A stretch of DNA of 40,543 nucleotides from Spirogloea muscicola (Eukaryota > Streptophyta > Zygnematophyceae > Spirogloeales > Spirogloeaceae). This document shows positions 1 to 21,954 of the stretch, one piece after another (position 1 is the stretch's first letter; each line of letters starts with the position of its first letter). The stretch is from positions 72,755 through 113,297 of the forward strand of contig WELB01000045.1 in NCBI GenBank assembly GCA_009602725.1. The letters are read 5' to 3'. A program made the position numbers and the translations under genes. Under the pieces are notes generated by a model. The model made no database searches and was not told the DNA's origin. It saw only the letters and a list, made by a program, of their open reading frames with translations.

Positions 1-9439
<9,439 letters not shown>

Positions 9440-9837
9440 TGGCCCCTACTCATTGCAAGCGCTTCTGCATCTATGGTAGAAGTTCTTGTAATGGGCAAGC
9501 CAAAGACAAGGCAATGCTTCTGCTGGATAAGGGACAGCACAAAGGCAGGCAAGCTCACCAGCTTGGCAAATCTGCACTAGTCTCTCTGTGTGTGCACTTG
9601 CAGCAGAAGACGAGGCTCTCGTATAATGTATAACAAATATGTACAGGGAAGTAAGCAGCCCAGTTCACATTGTCACCCGGCAGCTTGGTGCTGAAGTGTT
9701 CGGCAAAGTCAAAGCTGTCCGGCACCATTGCAAGTGCAGCTGCGCTGTGCGTGGCTTTCATGGTAGTCAGGAGTAAGGTCTGAGTCATTGTTCAGACGGA
9801 TTCGAAGCCTAACAAGGTCGGCATCGCCACATTTGAC
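9440..9837. other. Convergent intergenic spacer between DHX34-like and SP1-like genes
   Basis: The spacer should hold the 3' UTRs of both neighbours. TGTAA, the usual green-algal polyadenylation signal, occurs at 9487-9491, about 50 bases after the helicase stop, and is a candidate for that gene. I see no further gene in it. Confidence 0.5.
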
Positions 9838-11845
9838 TCAGTGCCGGAAGGCCTTGACGACCTGATCGATGTGCCGCCGGCAGAGTGGGCACTGCGAGAG
9901 GTGCGACGTGCAGCCGATGCAGCAGCACATGTGGCCGCACCTGGCAGGAGGAGTCACAGAAGAGGAGCCTAGTGAGAGTTTGAGAGAGAGTTTAGAGAGA
10001 GAGTTAACTCCAAAAACAAAGAGACAATCGAGCCGGACAGAAAGGTTCAGAGTGAATACACTGCAATATTTAGTAGAAGTTCTAGGATTGGGATTTAAGG
10101 TTCTTGACATGGGACTCTGCTTACGGAATAATGACGGCGTTGTAACGCTGCTCCAGGCAGATGACGCAGAGGTCTGGCGTGGCGCCGCCATTGCTGCCCA
10201 CACTGGAAGCAGGCGGCGCTGCCCCCCGCCCTCCGCCACTGCTGTCGGCCTTCACCTCGTCCGCCGCTACGCTCTGATGAGCCTCCGCTGCGCCCGCCGG
10301 CGCTGTCGCAGCCGCTCGTGTCCCCTCCTCCTCAGCTGATTTCCAAAGTGAAAGGCAGCATACAATCAGCACAATTCAGACAGGGCATAATTTGAGACGA
10401 TGCAGAAAGTTGCAGCAACCAGCAGCAAGAGCCTGATCACCACCAGCACAGAGCAGAACCGCAGTGTCTGTACAGTCGGCTGAGCAGCGTACTTTGACTG
10501 CTGCGAGGGGGCAAGGACAGGCTCGCTGCTCGGCCGGCCGCAGCCTCAATCACGCTGCCGTCAAGGATGCAGGTCGATGGTGGAGCGTCAGCAACTTGGC
10601 CTCATGGCAGCAAACATGAGTGGCCAGCAAGACGTTGCGGCTGGATGCAGCAGCAGCTACGTCGGCACCAGCGTCGGCGCTCACCGCTGGTGCAGGACGG
10701 CCATGCGGCGGCGCTCCAGCAGCTGGTGCACCGCCTGGGCGGCGAGCGCATACAGGCCGAGCACGGTGCACGCGACCGAGAGCCAGTTGTAGCACCGCGA
10801 CCACTTGCCGAGCGTGGCGATGAGCTGGTCGAGGCTCTTGGGCGAGACGTGGAACGGCCCCCGCTGCGGCCGCTGCAGCCGCACCGCCCCCCGGTCGTCC
10901 TTGAGCGCCTCGCCGACGACGGTGAGCGACGTACCGATGGGCAGCAGCCGCTCCACGCGCTTCACGCCCAGCATCTGCGCAGCTCGAGCCGAATCTCACA
11001 ACCGGCTCCACCGCAGCCGCCGACAAGGCTGGCACCGCCGCAATACTCGGCGGTGGCCCCACCTTGAGGCCCTGGAGGTAGTCGAGCGTGCCGCGCACGA
11101 GCGAGCGGCCCGACTCCTCAAACTCCTCGCTCGCAACGGTGAGCTCCAGGCCCAGAGCGCCGCGCGCGCCCACCACCAGCGCGCGCCCGGTGCCGTCCTC
11201 CTGCACGCGCCGGCGGCGGGGCAAAGCTGGCACTCAGCGAGCAAGCGGCGGGCCAGGCTGTGGTGGCAAAGGTGGCGGCTCGGCCAGCAAGAGTGGGGGA
11301 TGGAGGAGGAGGGATAGAGGAGGGAGAGAAGGAGGGGGCCGGCGCGCACGAGGTACCACGGGACCTCGCGTGAGGTCGAGAGCATGAGCGCGGAGTCCTG
11401 CACCCACGACCCCGCGTCGCTGTGCTTGAGGAAGTGCTGCTCCACCTGCGCCGCCATTGCCAGTGGCCGCCGCGGTCAGCAGAGCCGCCGAAGCAGCAGT
11501 GGAGGTGCACGTGGAGCGGAGGAGCGGGAGCGCGGGGCTTGCCGTCTCCTCGAGGATGACGCCGCGGAGGCTACCGAGGTGCGACGTGATGGGGTGCTCG
11601 GCGCCGACGCGGCCGGCGACGGTGACGAGCACCGGCACGCCGCCGCCGCCGTCCTTGGTGCCCGCTTCCAGAAGCTCGCCTGTGGCGAACGAGGGGATGG
11701 GCGGTGCGTCGCCGTCAGTACATCGCCGCCGAGGCTGCCCAAGCAGACCGAGAGGGTGGCGGCGGCACCGGGAGCTGCTGGAGGGGCCTCACCGAGCTCC
11801 CGCAGCTGGCCCACCTTGCGCATGCCCCGCAGCGTCGCCACGTCC
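9838..11845 (-). CDS. SP1: SP1/MUL1-type organelle outer-membrane RING E3 ubiquitin ligase (5' end in gap)
   Basis: Resembles plant SP1/SPL proteins, chloroplast outer-envelope ligases that ubiquitinate protein-import components, and animal MUL1. Exons on the minus strand: 11845-11793, 11679-11543, 11445-11350, 11200-11063, 10974-10685, 10554-10493, 10335-10125, 9940-9838. All phases close. Family landmarks: RGMRKVGQLREL, the GIDE/BAM domain (VEQHFLKHSDAGSWVQ, SGRSLVRGTLDYLQGLK, GPFHVSPKSLDQLI), a hydrophobic second transmembrane segment (LSVACTVLGLYALAA), and a C-terminal C3HC4 RING starting LCVICLEQRYNAVIIPCGHM and ending CPLCRRHIDQVVKAFRH. An Ala/Gly-rich linker precedes the RING. The intron 11542-11446 starts with GCAAGC; using it restores the family junction ETVEQHFL, whereas reading on adds unrelated low-complexity sequence. 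The N-terminal segment and start lie upstream, probably inside the N run. It is divergent with the valyl-tRNA synthetase gene across that gap. Chloroplast versus mitochondrial location cannot be decided here. Confidence 0.93.
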
Positions 11846-11888
11846 CTGCGAGCGCCAGGAGCGAGCGGCGGGGTAGTGGGAGAGGAGG

Positions 11889-11922
11889 ACCGGGGGGAGG
11901 GAGGGAGGGAGGGAGGGAGGGA
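11889..11922. repeat. (GGGA)n-like simple repeat at gap edge
   Basis: A purine-rich tandem of GGGAGGGA units runs directly into the first N run. It probably caused the assembly break. Confidence 0.85.
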
Positions 11923-12645
11923 NNNNNNNNNNNNNNNNNNNNNNNNNNNNNNNNNNNNNNNNNNNNNNNNNNNNNNNNNNNNNNNNNNNNNNNNNNNNNN
12001 NNNNNNNNNNNNNNNNNNNNNNNNNNNNNNNNNNNNNNNNNNNNNNNNNNNNNNNNNNNNNNNNNNNNNNNNNNNNNNNNNNNNNNNNNNNNNNNNNNNN
12101 NNNNNNNNNNNNNNNNNNNNNNNNNNNNNNNNNNNNNNNNNNNNNNNNNNNNNNNNNNNNNNNNNNNNNNNNNNNNNNNNNNNNNNNNNNNNNNNNNNNN
12201 NNNNNNNNNNNNNNNNNNNNNNNNNNNNNNNNNNNNNNNNNNNNNNNNNNNNNNNNNNNNNNNNNNNNNNNNNNNNNNNNNNNNNNNNNNNNNNNNNNNN
12301 NNNNNNNNNNNNNNNNNNNNNNNNNNNNNNNNNNNNNNNNNNNNNNNNNNNNNNNNNNNNNNNNNNNNNNNNNNNNNNNNNNNNNNNNNNNNNNNNNNNN
12401 NNNNNNNNNNNNNNNNNNNNNNNNNNNNNNNNNNNNNNNNNNNNNNNNNNNNNNNNNNNNNNNNNNNNNNNNNNNNNNNNNNNNNNNNNNNNNNNNNNNN
12501 NNNNNNNNNNNNNNNNNNNNNNNNNNNNNNNNNNNNNNNNNNNNNNNNNNNNNNNNNNNNNNNNNNNNNNNNNNNNNNNNNNNNNNNNNNNNNNNNNNNN
12601 NNNNNNNNNNNNNNNNNNNNNNNNNNNNNNNNNNNNNNNNNNNNN
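11923..12645. other. Assembly gap (723 N) at a divergent promoter
   Basis: Unknown bases. The gap hides the N-terminus of the SP1-like ligase, the start of the valyl-tRNA synthetase and the promoter they share. Reading frames that appear to cross it carry no information. Confidence 0.99.
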
Positions 12646-15600
12646 CTCCGCCGCCGCCGGCGCCACGGCCGCCGGGCCCGGCACGCCGGCGGCGCTGCCC
12701 AAGGCCTTCGAGTTCGACGCCGAGGAGCGCCTCTACGCCTGGTCTGGCCGCCAGTCCCCCTCCCTCGCGACGCGGCCCTCGCACGGCGGCTGCTGCTCCG
12801 GCGGCGGCGGCGGCGGCGGCGGCGAGTGATGGCGGCCTGGTGCGCCGACGCGAGGCCTCCTCGCGTTCGCGCCCTGCTCGCCCTGACGGCGCGCCGCGCC
12901 GCTGGTCGGCGGCGGCGTCGCCAGGTGGGAGAGGCAGGGCTTCTTCAAGCCGAGCCCGGACGCCGCGGGGGAGCCGTTCGTGGTCATGATGCCGCCGCCG
13001 AACGTCACGGGCGCGCTGCACATGGGCCACGCCATGTTTGTCACGCTGGAGGTGCAGGCCGCGCCCCGGCCTTCGACAGTTGCTGTTTGGGTTTGCATTA
13101 TTTCAAGGCGCGTCCTGCGCGCTGGCTGCTGTTTCTGTCGGTCAGTGATTCCGGTAGGAATTCAATGTAATGCCTGAATCCCTGAATTCATGAAACCCTA
13201 AAACCTAACCTGAACCCTGAATCCCCTAAAATCGTAAAAACCTTAACCCCTAAGATGATCCAGCACTAATGCCTAGAATTAAGGTTGAGGCCTAAAACCT
13301 ACAACCTTAAGAGTAAAACCTCGAACCCTCATATGTTCCAGCACCAATGCCGACAACCAGGGCTGAGGCGCCAGGGCTAAATGTCTGCGCCTGCACTTAT
13401 CTAAACCGAAGCCCTTTAGAAACCCTGTGCCGGAGACGCAGTCTAGAACCCTTTGCTCGTCCAGTCGTGCAGGACATCATGACACGGCATTGGCGGATGA
13501 GGGGCCGTCCCACGCTGTGGCTTCCTGGCACGGACCATGCGGGCATTGCGACTCAGGTACCATGATCCCTGCTTGGATCGGCGATGCACATCTGCACAAT
13601 GAGCAATGGAGTCCAGTCTCAAACTCACAGACTCCGTGCAGTCAGGATGGGCGATCTGGCTGCTGCTACACTGCACATTGGGCTTGCTGCTTCAGCTTCT
13701 GACCTTATGAGTGTCACCAGCCTTCAGCCCGTCGCTTTGAGTCAAGAGTTAGTCATACAAGCACCCTGTATAGTGATGAGCGGGTGTCATCAGCCTTACC
13801 GAATCTCTTGGTGGTGCGCAACAGCTGGTCGTGGAGAAGATGCTGGCCGCAGAGGGCACGAGCAGGGCAGACCTCGGCCGCGAGGAGTTCAACCGCCGGG
13901 CGTGGCAGTGGAAAGCCAAGTGCGCAAGCTGCCCTCGCTCCTGCGACATCATTGCATGACCTGCTGGCGCTTCTTGGAAGTTGCGCCTCCAGGTGTTAGG
14001 CAGCGTCCAGTGTATCTCCTTCAGAGCCCGTTCTCCTTGTCCATCGCAAAGGGATTGCATCCTCGACTCTCATTTGGTCAAAGACTGCAAGCGAGTGTCG
14101 TCTTAGTGGGGGTGTGCCGGTCTTGCATTGTGCAGGTACGGGGGGGCCATCACCACTCAGCTGCGAAGGCTGGGTGCCTCCTGCGACTGGACCAGGGAGC
14201 GCTTCACTCTGGACGAGCAGCTCAGCAGTGCGCCTTCGCTTCCTCACTTCTATGCGTCTTTTTACAACCCAGAAGCTGGAACAACCTGCACGTACTTCTG
14301 TATTCTGCTTGCGCTTGATCACGACAGGGTTGGCTTATTAGGGATAGGCGTTCATCTTGTTAACTTGCACCTGCTTATGCCAATACATATTCTTATGCGT
14401 GCGTGCTTCACGTTCCCGGACTTAGAAGCCATTGCCCAACAATCACCTTCCCAACAACAGTAGCCCATCAAAGAGCTCTAGCTAGACCTACCCCATAACG
14501 CCAAGACCTTTGGCGCACTTTATTTGAGGTGGCAGGAGCTGTCGTTGAGGCATTCGTGAGGCTACACGAGAAGGGCCTCATTTACCGCGGTACCATGGCA
14601 CTGCATTTCTGCCTGTCTTGGATCAGATTGATTGGTCATTATATAATGTGGTGTCTATTTTGGATCTTGGGGCACTTGTTGTAACTAGCACTGCGGCATG
14701 GAGATGCCTCTTACTTGTCAGCAAGTAAGAGCATCAGTGTCTTGCCACCTGAAACATGTCAGTTGTGTTATGTCAGGCAGCTATATGGTGAACTGGTCGC
14801 CAAATCTTCAGACAGCTGTGTCAGACCTGGTGAGTTTCAAGCTTCTAGCATGTTGAAAGCATCTAGGAATGTGCACTCAGCCCCATAGAAGCAGCAATAG
14901 GAAGGACTGAGATAGCGAATGCACTTGAGGCCCTATTCTGTCCCTTTTGACAGTAAGAGGCGAGTTGTTTGGTTGTTTGACAAACGTGATTCTCAAGCCC
15001 TTCCATCTGCAGGCTGCATAAAATCTCTGCTCTGCTCTTGACTCACTCTGGTCATCCAACTTCTTACTGACACCAGGAGGTTGAGTACTCTGAAGAGCCT
15101 GGCAAGCTGTACTACTTGAAGTACCCTTTGGCTGACAGTAGGTACGTCATGTTGCTCTCCAATATTTGTCCCCAACAGGGCATGCAAGGCTTGTGATAAC
15201 TTTCTGTCACTGAGTTCAATGGAGTTCATTAAGTACCCCAATGAGTGAAATTGCTGTTTGAAGTATCACACACCACCATGTCTTGCCAGTTGAAGCTCAA
15301 GGGTCATCCATTGTGAAGTGATGTCTGGAAGCCTGCTCACAATCATCCAACTTGACGTCACCAATGGCAAGCCAGCGACCACCTTCCTGTGGCAATCACA
15401 CGACCAGAGACTCTGCTTGGCGATACCGCAGTTGCAGTGCATCCTGAGGTACTGTCATCGTAACACCATATGCTTATAGATCTCACAGCGTCATACCAGA
15501 TGCATTTGCTAGGTCAGTATGCTCTGTCTAGTGCTTCGTTGTGCGGGGTACTTCGTTTGCAGGTTCTTTGCGGCAACTGACCATTGTCATCTCAAAGCAC

Positions 15601-18600
15601 TTCGCACATACACACCTCCTATATGAGATACATGCAGCTCTGTGTACAAATTGCAACTTGTTGAAAGTCTAGCACGATGACCTTGGCCGCTACGCTCCAC
15701 AGGATGAGCGATATGCACGTTTTGTCGGCAAGAAGGCTATCGTGCCTTGTAGTGGTGGTCGGGAGGTTCCTGTCATTGCTGATGAGGTATGTATAAGCAA
15801 CCACCACCCATGTCAAAATTTTACTGTACAAGCTGCAATGGATTGCGGCAAGAGCTGCTCAACTCCCCTCAGCTAGTGTGTGCATGAGGCCCAAGCTTAC
15901 AGCTTGCTGCGTGTCTTCAAGCAGTATGTGGAGCGGGAGTTTGGCACGGGTGCCTTGAAGATCACGCCCGGTCATGACCCAAACGATTATGCCATTGGGC
16001 AGAAGCTGGGGCTGCCCACCATCAACATCATGAACAAGGACGGAAGCCTCAATGAGAATGCAGGTGCATATAGGTCAGTGCGGTTTGCTTCTCTCGCAAG
16101 TTAGTAGCACCTCCTTACTGTACTGCCCATGTCAGGAGCCTGAATTAGACATTCATCTATATCTGCCAAGTAGCGTGTAGGGGCCACTCTTATGTTGCGA
16201 TGAATAATGCAGTCCCTTTCTGACATCCGGGTCATTGCGTCCTCAGGGGAATGGACAGGTTTGATGCTAGGAAGAAGATTTGGCAGGATCTGGAGGCTGA
16301 GGGCTTGGCCATCATAGCAGAGCCCTACAATGCCCGTGTGCCTCGCTCTCAGCGTGGCGGAGAGGTGAATGCCTCTTGCCTGAATGCAAGAGCTTGCTTA
16401 TGTATAAGATACCATGTCTTATCAGCATGCATCTGACATGATGTCAATCAAGGAGTGTAGAAGGGGCAATTATTAATGTCATATTACTCACATTGCAACA
16501 CGTAACAGTCAAGAACCTTTGTGTCCAGGTTGTGGAGCCTCTAGTCAGCAAGCAGTGGTTTGTGAGGATGCAGCCTCTGGCAGAGCCAGCACTCCAGGCT
16601 CTTCAGAGTCAGGCACTCAGGATAGTCCCTGATCGTTTTGAGAAGGTACGCTATAGGGCTTTGGGTTGCAGAGAAGATGGAGTGAGTGGAGAAGATGGAT
16701 GCATGATATAAGACATGCTACACAAGGCTTGACAAAAATAACTGTGGTCATCAGCTCACAACATACATGGAAGCTAGATGAGGTCCTTATATAGCTTGCC
16801 ATTGCTGACAAGATGTGAGGAGACACGGTCTTAAGCAGATGTAAGCCTAATACTAGAATTGCTCTTGACGTCCTGGCAGGTCTACAATTTCTGGCTTGAG
16901 AACATCAAGGATTGGTGCATCAGCAGGCAGCTGTGGTGGGGGCATCGCATCCCGGTGTGGTACGTGCAAGCTGGCGAGGATGCTGTGAGTGGCGAAGGCA
17001 TGGTGAGCAGCACCAGTGCATTGGAAGGGAGTACGAACAATGTTGAAGAAGAATTCGTGGTCGCACGTGACGAAGCAGAAGCATACAGAAAGGCGGAGCA
17101 GAGGTTTGGGAAGGGCGTAAGGCTCCGTCAGGACCCTGACGTTCTTGACACGTGGTTCTCAAGGTACCCAAGTGACCACCTTGCTTATGTGCTCTAAGTT
17201 ACAAAAGCTGAGCCGACTTGCTGAAGCTGTCATCGGCATGTGTCCAGTGGGTTCCTCCTCATCCAGCAACTTTCCTGAAATTGTGTCTTTCCTTGATCTG
17301 TGCCGTTTGAATTCAGCATTCAGAGCTCGAGAACACTGTCTGTCAGAGTCAGTGTATATATATGTCTTTGACATGCTTCATGCATAGCCATGCACACTAG
17401 CAGCAGGGCCTCACTGGAACCTCACTGCCTTTTGCGATCTGCAGCGGCCTCTGGCCCTTCAGCACCTTGGGGTGGCCCGAGGGCTCAGCAGAGGACCTCT
17501 TGAGATTTTATCCTACCTCTATTCTTGAGACAGGGTAAGGGACCAGATGCTGATGTTGTGGGCGTCAGCAACTCACAGGAGAACGGGGCTCCTGTGAGAA
17601 TGCATATATAGCAGCGCCAGTGGTGAACCTTGTGCGTACTTGAGTTGAGCTTAACAAAATAGTATCTGAGGGTCTTTTTAATCTGTTGATTCTGTGGCTG
17701 CTCGTCATGGTGTCCAGCCATGACATCCTCTTCTTCTGGGTAGCCCGGATGATTATGATGGGCATTGAGTTCACCGGAAAGCTCCCCTTCCACACAGTCT
17801 ATCTCCATGGACTCGTTCGAGACGCTCAGGTGACAACCATGCACTCTAGTCAGAAGAAGCCGTGGCATCTAGGTTTCTACTTTTGCTAAGCAGAGCTACT
17901 GCTTGTGAGATGCGTGAGGATGAGTCTTGGTGAACTTCAGTCCTTGGCGCATTTGCTTCCATCCAGAGTTTATTTGCAGCTTTAGCAGATACAACTGTGC
18001 TGCCAGGGGTGCCATTTGTGCATCAAATCTGTTACCAACTGTTGCTCTTCCCTTACACGTCAGCATTGCTGAAGAAGGTCAAGGCCGTTTGATCAAATTT
18101 GTGACCTTGCAGGGTCGAAAAATGTCAAAAACACTGGGCAATGTCATTGATCCCGTGGACACTATCAAAGACTACGGCACTGATGCGCTGCGTTACACGC
18201 TGGCGACTGGCACAACGCCTGGACAGGTAGGTCTTGCTGCCTTATAGTCCTTTGCAACCATTCATTTGCTAATCCATGCTCATGTAACTCATTACATTGT
18301 CTACGACTGTGGTCAACAAGCTGTCAGTGTGCGTATGTTGCAATCAGTATTTGCGTGCTCATAAGGAAGGACTGGAATAGCCCAGAAGCTGCAGCAGATC
18401 TATCCAAGCCATCTTGCCTTCGTGGACGTGTGTGCTCTGCAGGACGTCAATCTCTCCATGGAAAGGTTAGGTGCAAACAAGGCATTCATCAACAAGATTT
18501 GGAATGCTGGCAAATTCATCATTCTAAATTTACCGTCTCCTTCTGAGCGCCCCGCCTGGTCTGCTCTGGCCAACAGTCATGTCAGTGCACCTCTCTCGTG

Positions 18601-20770
18601 CCATGCACTGCCTGCAGAGCTTATGTGCTAAGATCATGCTGCTGCTTTGACACTCTCAAAAGTCCTTCGTACTCTCAATCTGCTGCTGGCGATCGTACCT
18701 CATATAAAGCATGAGCATGTATTGTAATTCAACCTTCTGCTTCATTGTTGTCTTGCAGTACAACACGAACGACTCTCTGCAAATGCTGCCCCTTGCAGAA
18801 CGCTGGGTGGTGAGTTCAATCCCAAACACGCACTGGGTTGTTTTTGTCAGCACTGCATGACCCGTCATACATTGCGAAGAAGACTAAAGTGCATTCACCC
18901 TTTTCGCATCAGGTATCAGAAGTGCACGTGCTTATCAACAACTGCACCACGTCGTATGAGCGCCTTGATTTCAACGACGTGGGAAGGAGGGTCTATGACT
19001 TTTTCTGGACTGAGTTTGCCGACTGGTGAGAGAGACCACTGCTTTGCTGTGCCTCAACATCTTGTTTTTAAGGATTTACTTTGCTTGTAGTGTGCAAGTG
19101 GGTGCTCTTGAAGTTGTCAATGGCTCTGCTTTTGCTCCTCTCGCCTCTCTTCGACCTTCATTGACCCTTATGACCTTTATCCTCCTGTGCTACTCTTCGT
19201 TATCTTCCTCTTAGTCTTTTCTCTGTGATCCTTCTCATGAATACGTGTCAGGTATATTGAGGCGAGCAAGACCAGACTATACAAGAATGAAGATACAGAG
19301 GCTTCACTGAAGGCACAAGCTATTTTGGTGTATGCTTTTGACAAAATATTGAGATTGCTACACCCTATCATCCCATTTGTCACTGAGGAACTTTGGCAGG
19401 TATGAGCTGCTCTGAGATCAAAGCCTTGTTGCCTGTGCTCGTCGCACTTGTCAGCACAGGCTTGCTACTAGTCAGCCGTGTACGTGCATACAGGCTAGGA
19501 TACTTCAAAAGTTCACTGCTCATTGCACTTGAGTTGACATTGCATTGTTTAAACACACAGGCAATACCTCACACGGGCAATGCTTTGATCGTCGCCAACT
19601 GGCCAACAGTAGGCCTCCCGCATGATCAGCTGGCCATAGAGCAATTCAGGGAACTCCAAGATTTGGTGAGCATGTAGAATCTTGATTGCTGCTGTTGTCT
19701 GTCAGCTTATTGCTTATCAGCGCTGAGTACTTCATTACATACTGTAGCAGCTGGATTGTCGCCTAAGTCTGCTGAGGCCTTCTCGCACATACTTAAATGC
19801 CCTGCAAGGGCACAAATGTGACAGGTGAGAGCCATCAGGAATGCAAGAGCAGAGTACTCAGTTGAGCCTGCCAAGCGCATTTCCTGTGTCGTGGTTGCTC
19901 GCCCGGCCTCCATGGCTTATCTGAAGGTTGTGCCTGTTTTGGCAGCCTCTGTCATGCTGTCTACCTGTCTGCTGATGGCCTTTTGCTATACAAAAGTGAG
20001 GTTGTACGCTTTCCTACGTGATAAGGTGAATCCGACATTGATAAGTTTGCAACAACTGCCATCTCTTTGGCAGGCTAATGCATGTCTCTTCTGATGCCAG
20101 GAAGAAGCGGCAGTACTGGTTGCGCTCTCACGGCTCGATGGAGACACACTGCGCATCGTCCACGAGACTCCATGTATGTTTAAGGAGGAATTCATAGCCA
20201 GGCTTCCAAGTTGTTATGAGAGCGATTGCAACTATCTCTGCTTCAGTTCAGAAATTGGCCTGAAACATGTTCCTTGTAGGGCAGTGGATGCAGCTAAGGC
20301 GGTGCACCTGGTTGTGAGGGAGGGCCTGGAAGCGTATCTGCCACTGGCAGGAATGATTGATGTCGGGAAAGAGTTGGGCAGGCTGAGCAAGCAGGCGGAG
20401 CGGCTCCAAACAGACTTTGACACAGCCTCCAAGCGCCTAGCTTCTTCATCAGTACGCCCCAACTTCCAATTGTTCATAAAGACTACAAGTGCTTATTGGC
20501 AGCTATTGCCTGACGCAACCCCTGCACTGCAGTTAGACTTGTCTACTTTGAGGGCAAAATCCGCATACCATCGCTTTTGCTGTGCTCTGGAAGTGGAGTT
20601 CAAGTGGCTGAGGTGGTCTTTGATTCTTGTCGCAGTTTGTTGAAAAGGCTCCTGCTGCCGTGGTGCAAGGGGTTATGGAACAGGCAGCTGAGGCCCAGGA
20701 GAAGCTCAGCATCCTGAAGCGACGGCTAGTGCAGCTGGAGGAGATGAGCTCTGATGTAGCAACAAGGTAA
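12646..20770 (+). CDS. EMB2247: Valyl-tRNA synthetase, organellar type (5' end in gap)
   Basis: Class I aminoacyl-tRNA synthetase that charges tRNA-Val, closest in remembered sequence to the plant organellar enzyme EMB2247. Exons: 12646-12741, 12925-13051, 13473-13556, 13825-13919, 14136-14227, 14536-14589, 14777-14829, 15077-15141, 15376-15448, 15703-15786, 15925-16073, 16247-16364, 16529-16645, 16880-17163, 17445-17534, 17718-17829, 18113-18226, 18443-18580, 18759-18809, 18913-19025, 19252-19399, 19561-19665, 19825-19926, 20101-20173, 20285-20451, 20636-20770. All phases close, giving about 945 residues. Landmarks: [15 protein letters not shown] (HIGH motif as HMGH), the CP1 editing region ([11 protein letters not shown]-like [30 protein letters not shown]), [56 protein letters not shown] (KMSKS as KMSKT), an anticodon-binding domain, and a C-terminal coiled coil ([10 protein letters not shown]...). 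Any transit peptide is in the gap, so targeting is inferred from subfamily only. Confidence 0.95.
12798..12826. repeat. (CGG)n microsatellite in ValRS intron 1
   Basis: About nine CGG units lie between the exons ending at 12741 and starting at 12925. This is one of several GC trinucleotide runs found only near 5' gene ends in this window. Confidence 0.85.
13185..13435. repeat. Telomere-like and imperfect tandem repeats in ValRS intron 2
   Basis: Within the intron 13052-13472, positions 13191-13250 are dense in AACCCTAA, CCCTGAA and CCCCTAAAA variants. A diverged tandem copy follows: sequence starting CAGCACTAATGCC near 13261 recurs as CAGCACCAATGCC near 13339, a period of about 78 bases. More CCCT-containing words continue to 13430. 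Confidence 0.65.
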
Positions 20771-21420
20771 TCTGTCCACTGAGGTTGATTTGAGCTAAAC
20801 CGAGCCCTTACAAAGTAGGTATGCTAAAGGTCTGCAGTCGGCACTGGAGGACCATCCAGAAGTAGGCCGGCAACGTGCAAGTACTGGTACTGCCAAAGGG
20901 GATGCACGCAGCGGCCAGGCAGAGCCAGCTCATGATTGTGGTGGTCGCATAAGCTCAATACTTCGCTGCCGAAGGGAGGTTGCTTGGCTGAGATACTCCA
21001 GCGGAATCTTCAAGTGTTAAACCATGATGTTAGCAAGCAGATGAGTGTCAAGTTATTAGGCGTATGGTTGTCAGGCACATGTGAGTATTTCCTGGGGTGA
21101 GCCAGCATCACATGGCTCAATGCCTGGACTAGACCAGCCGTGGCCCTTTGCAGCCCTTGTCACCTTCAGAGAGCTACTTCTTCGACCATCCTTTCTGGCA
21201 CTTGCCTAGTTGTGTGTTTCAGCCCTCTCCGGCCCCTTCGGACGTTTGCCATTCTTTTCGGGCTGGCTTTTACAGCCCTCGGCCCCTATTGGAAGAGCTT
21301 TACTCCCTTCTCTACTTCCTCTCTCTGGTACTTGCTTGGTTATGCCTCCCCTTCTCTTCATCTCGCAAAAGAAAAAGGTGCGGCTGCTGATACTTTATGG
21401 ATGAAATGGCTGTAAAAATC
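20771..21420. other. ValRS 3' region with a partial foldback-family copy
   Basis: No gene was recognised downstream of the synthetase stop. A half copy of the GGGCTGGC foldback family lies at about 21222-21330: CCCCTTCGGACG, then TTCGGGCTGGCTTTTACAGCCC, then GGAAGAGCTTTACT. TGTAA at 21412-21416 is a possible but distant polyadenylation signal. Confidence 0.5.
21222..21330 (+). repeat. Foldback-family half unit
   Basis: The order CCCCTTCGGAC, GGGCTGGCTTTTACAGCCC hairpin, then TTGGAAGAGCTTTACT is the same as in the arms of the elements at 22098-22297 and 34747-35021. No matching inverted arm was found downstream, so it may be a solo arm. Confidence 0.6.
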
Positions 21421-21828
21421 AGGCAGGTGCATACAGCGGGTAGTCATGACTATATAAGCGAAGCCTCAGCTTAGGGACAGGGCTCTTCAGTAACGCCGAG
21501 TCAGCAGTAGGAGGTCAGATGAACTGAGGGGGAGGGCTGTGTTCCGATCGACTTGCCCGCGAAGCCGCGTCAACGTGGGGGCGGAGCACCGTCGTTTCGC
21601 TGGTGGGCCTCGCTATCGACCCCGTCGGTAATCGCCCCCGCTGGCCGTCAGAGACGTCTGCTTACTGACGGCAACGCGGTGCGCTGGCCGCCGCTGCTGC
21701 TCCCACTTGCGGCTGCTGACTCGGGGGTTACTTCTTCTTCTACTAATCAAGCTCACATCTGCCGTGGTCTCGTGCATGGCTGTGTGGGTTTTGGCGCTTT
21801 CGGCCCTTCAGCCCTTGGTCGTTGTTTG
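21421..21828. other. Unassigned intergenic stretch with a TATATAAG box
   Basis: TATATAAG at 21451-21458 resembles a core promoter. It is followed by GC-rich sequence open for about 120 codons from 21553, but no protein family is recognisable there. It could be a fragment of a decayed element next to the repeats on its right. I see no supported gene. Confidence 0.3.
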
Positions 21829-21890
21829 CCTGAACAATGTATTGGCTTGAATTGGCCTCCCTTTCAATTCATGCGCCCCGCGCGCCCTCT
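21829..21890 (-). repeat. GGCCAATTC-family dispersed repeat, copy D
   Basis: The reverse complement matches 36103-36165 over about 60 bases with roughly four mismatches. Shared landmarks are GCGCGCGGGGCGCATGAA, GGGAGGCCAATTCAAGCC and AATACATTG. Related shorter matches occur at 34511-34560 and 35787-35835. Confidence 0.8.
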
Positions 21891-21954
21891 CTCTTTCCCT
21901 TCCCCGGTTTTACCATAGCATCCTCAGGCCCCTTTGTAGCTCACCGCTCTTAGG

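Noticed and set aside
10550-11233. 227-codon minus frame and overlapping plus frames in the GC-rich SP1 region
   Set aside because: Shadows of the SP1-like exons 11200-11063 and 10974-10685 in the wrong frame; Arg/Ala-rich composition is typical of GC-rich shadow frames.
11476-13170. Very long open frames of 400-490 codons on both strands spanning 11923-12645
   Set aside because: They exist only because runs of N contain no stop codons. The true exons of SP1-like and ValRS lie on either side in other frames.
20280-20284. ValRS acceptor at 20279
   Set aside because: It shifts the frame. The AG at 20283-20284 keeps phase and gives the expected junction before [14 protein letters not shown].
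21553-21918. 121-codon open frame downstream of a TATATAAG box
   Set aside because: Its end lies in the dispersed repeat whose other copies are read in different contexts, and the rest shows no family motif. Treated as repeat-associated.
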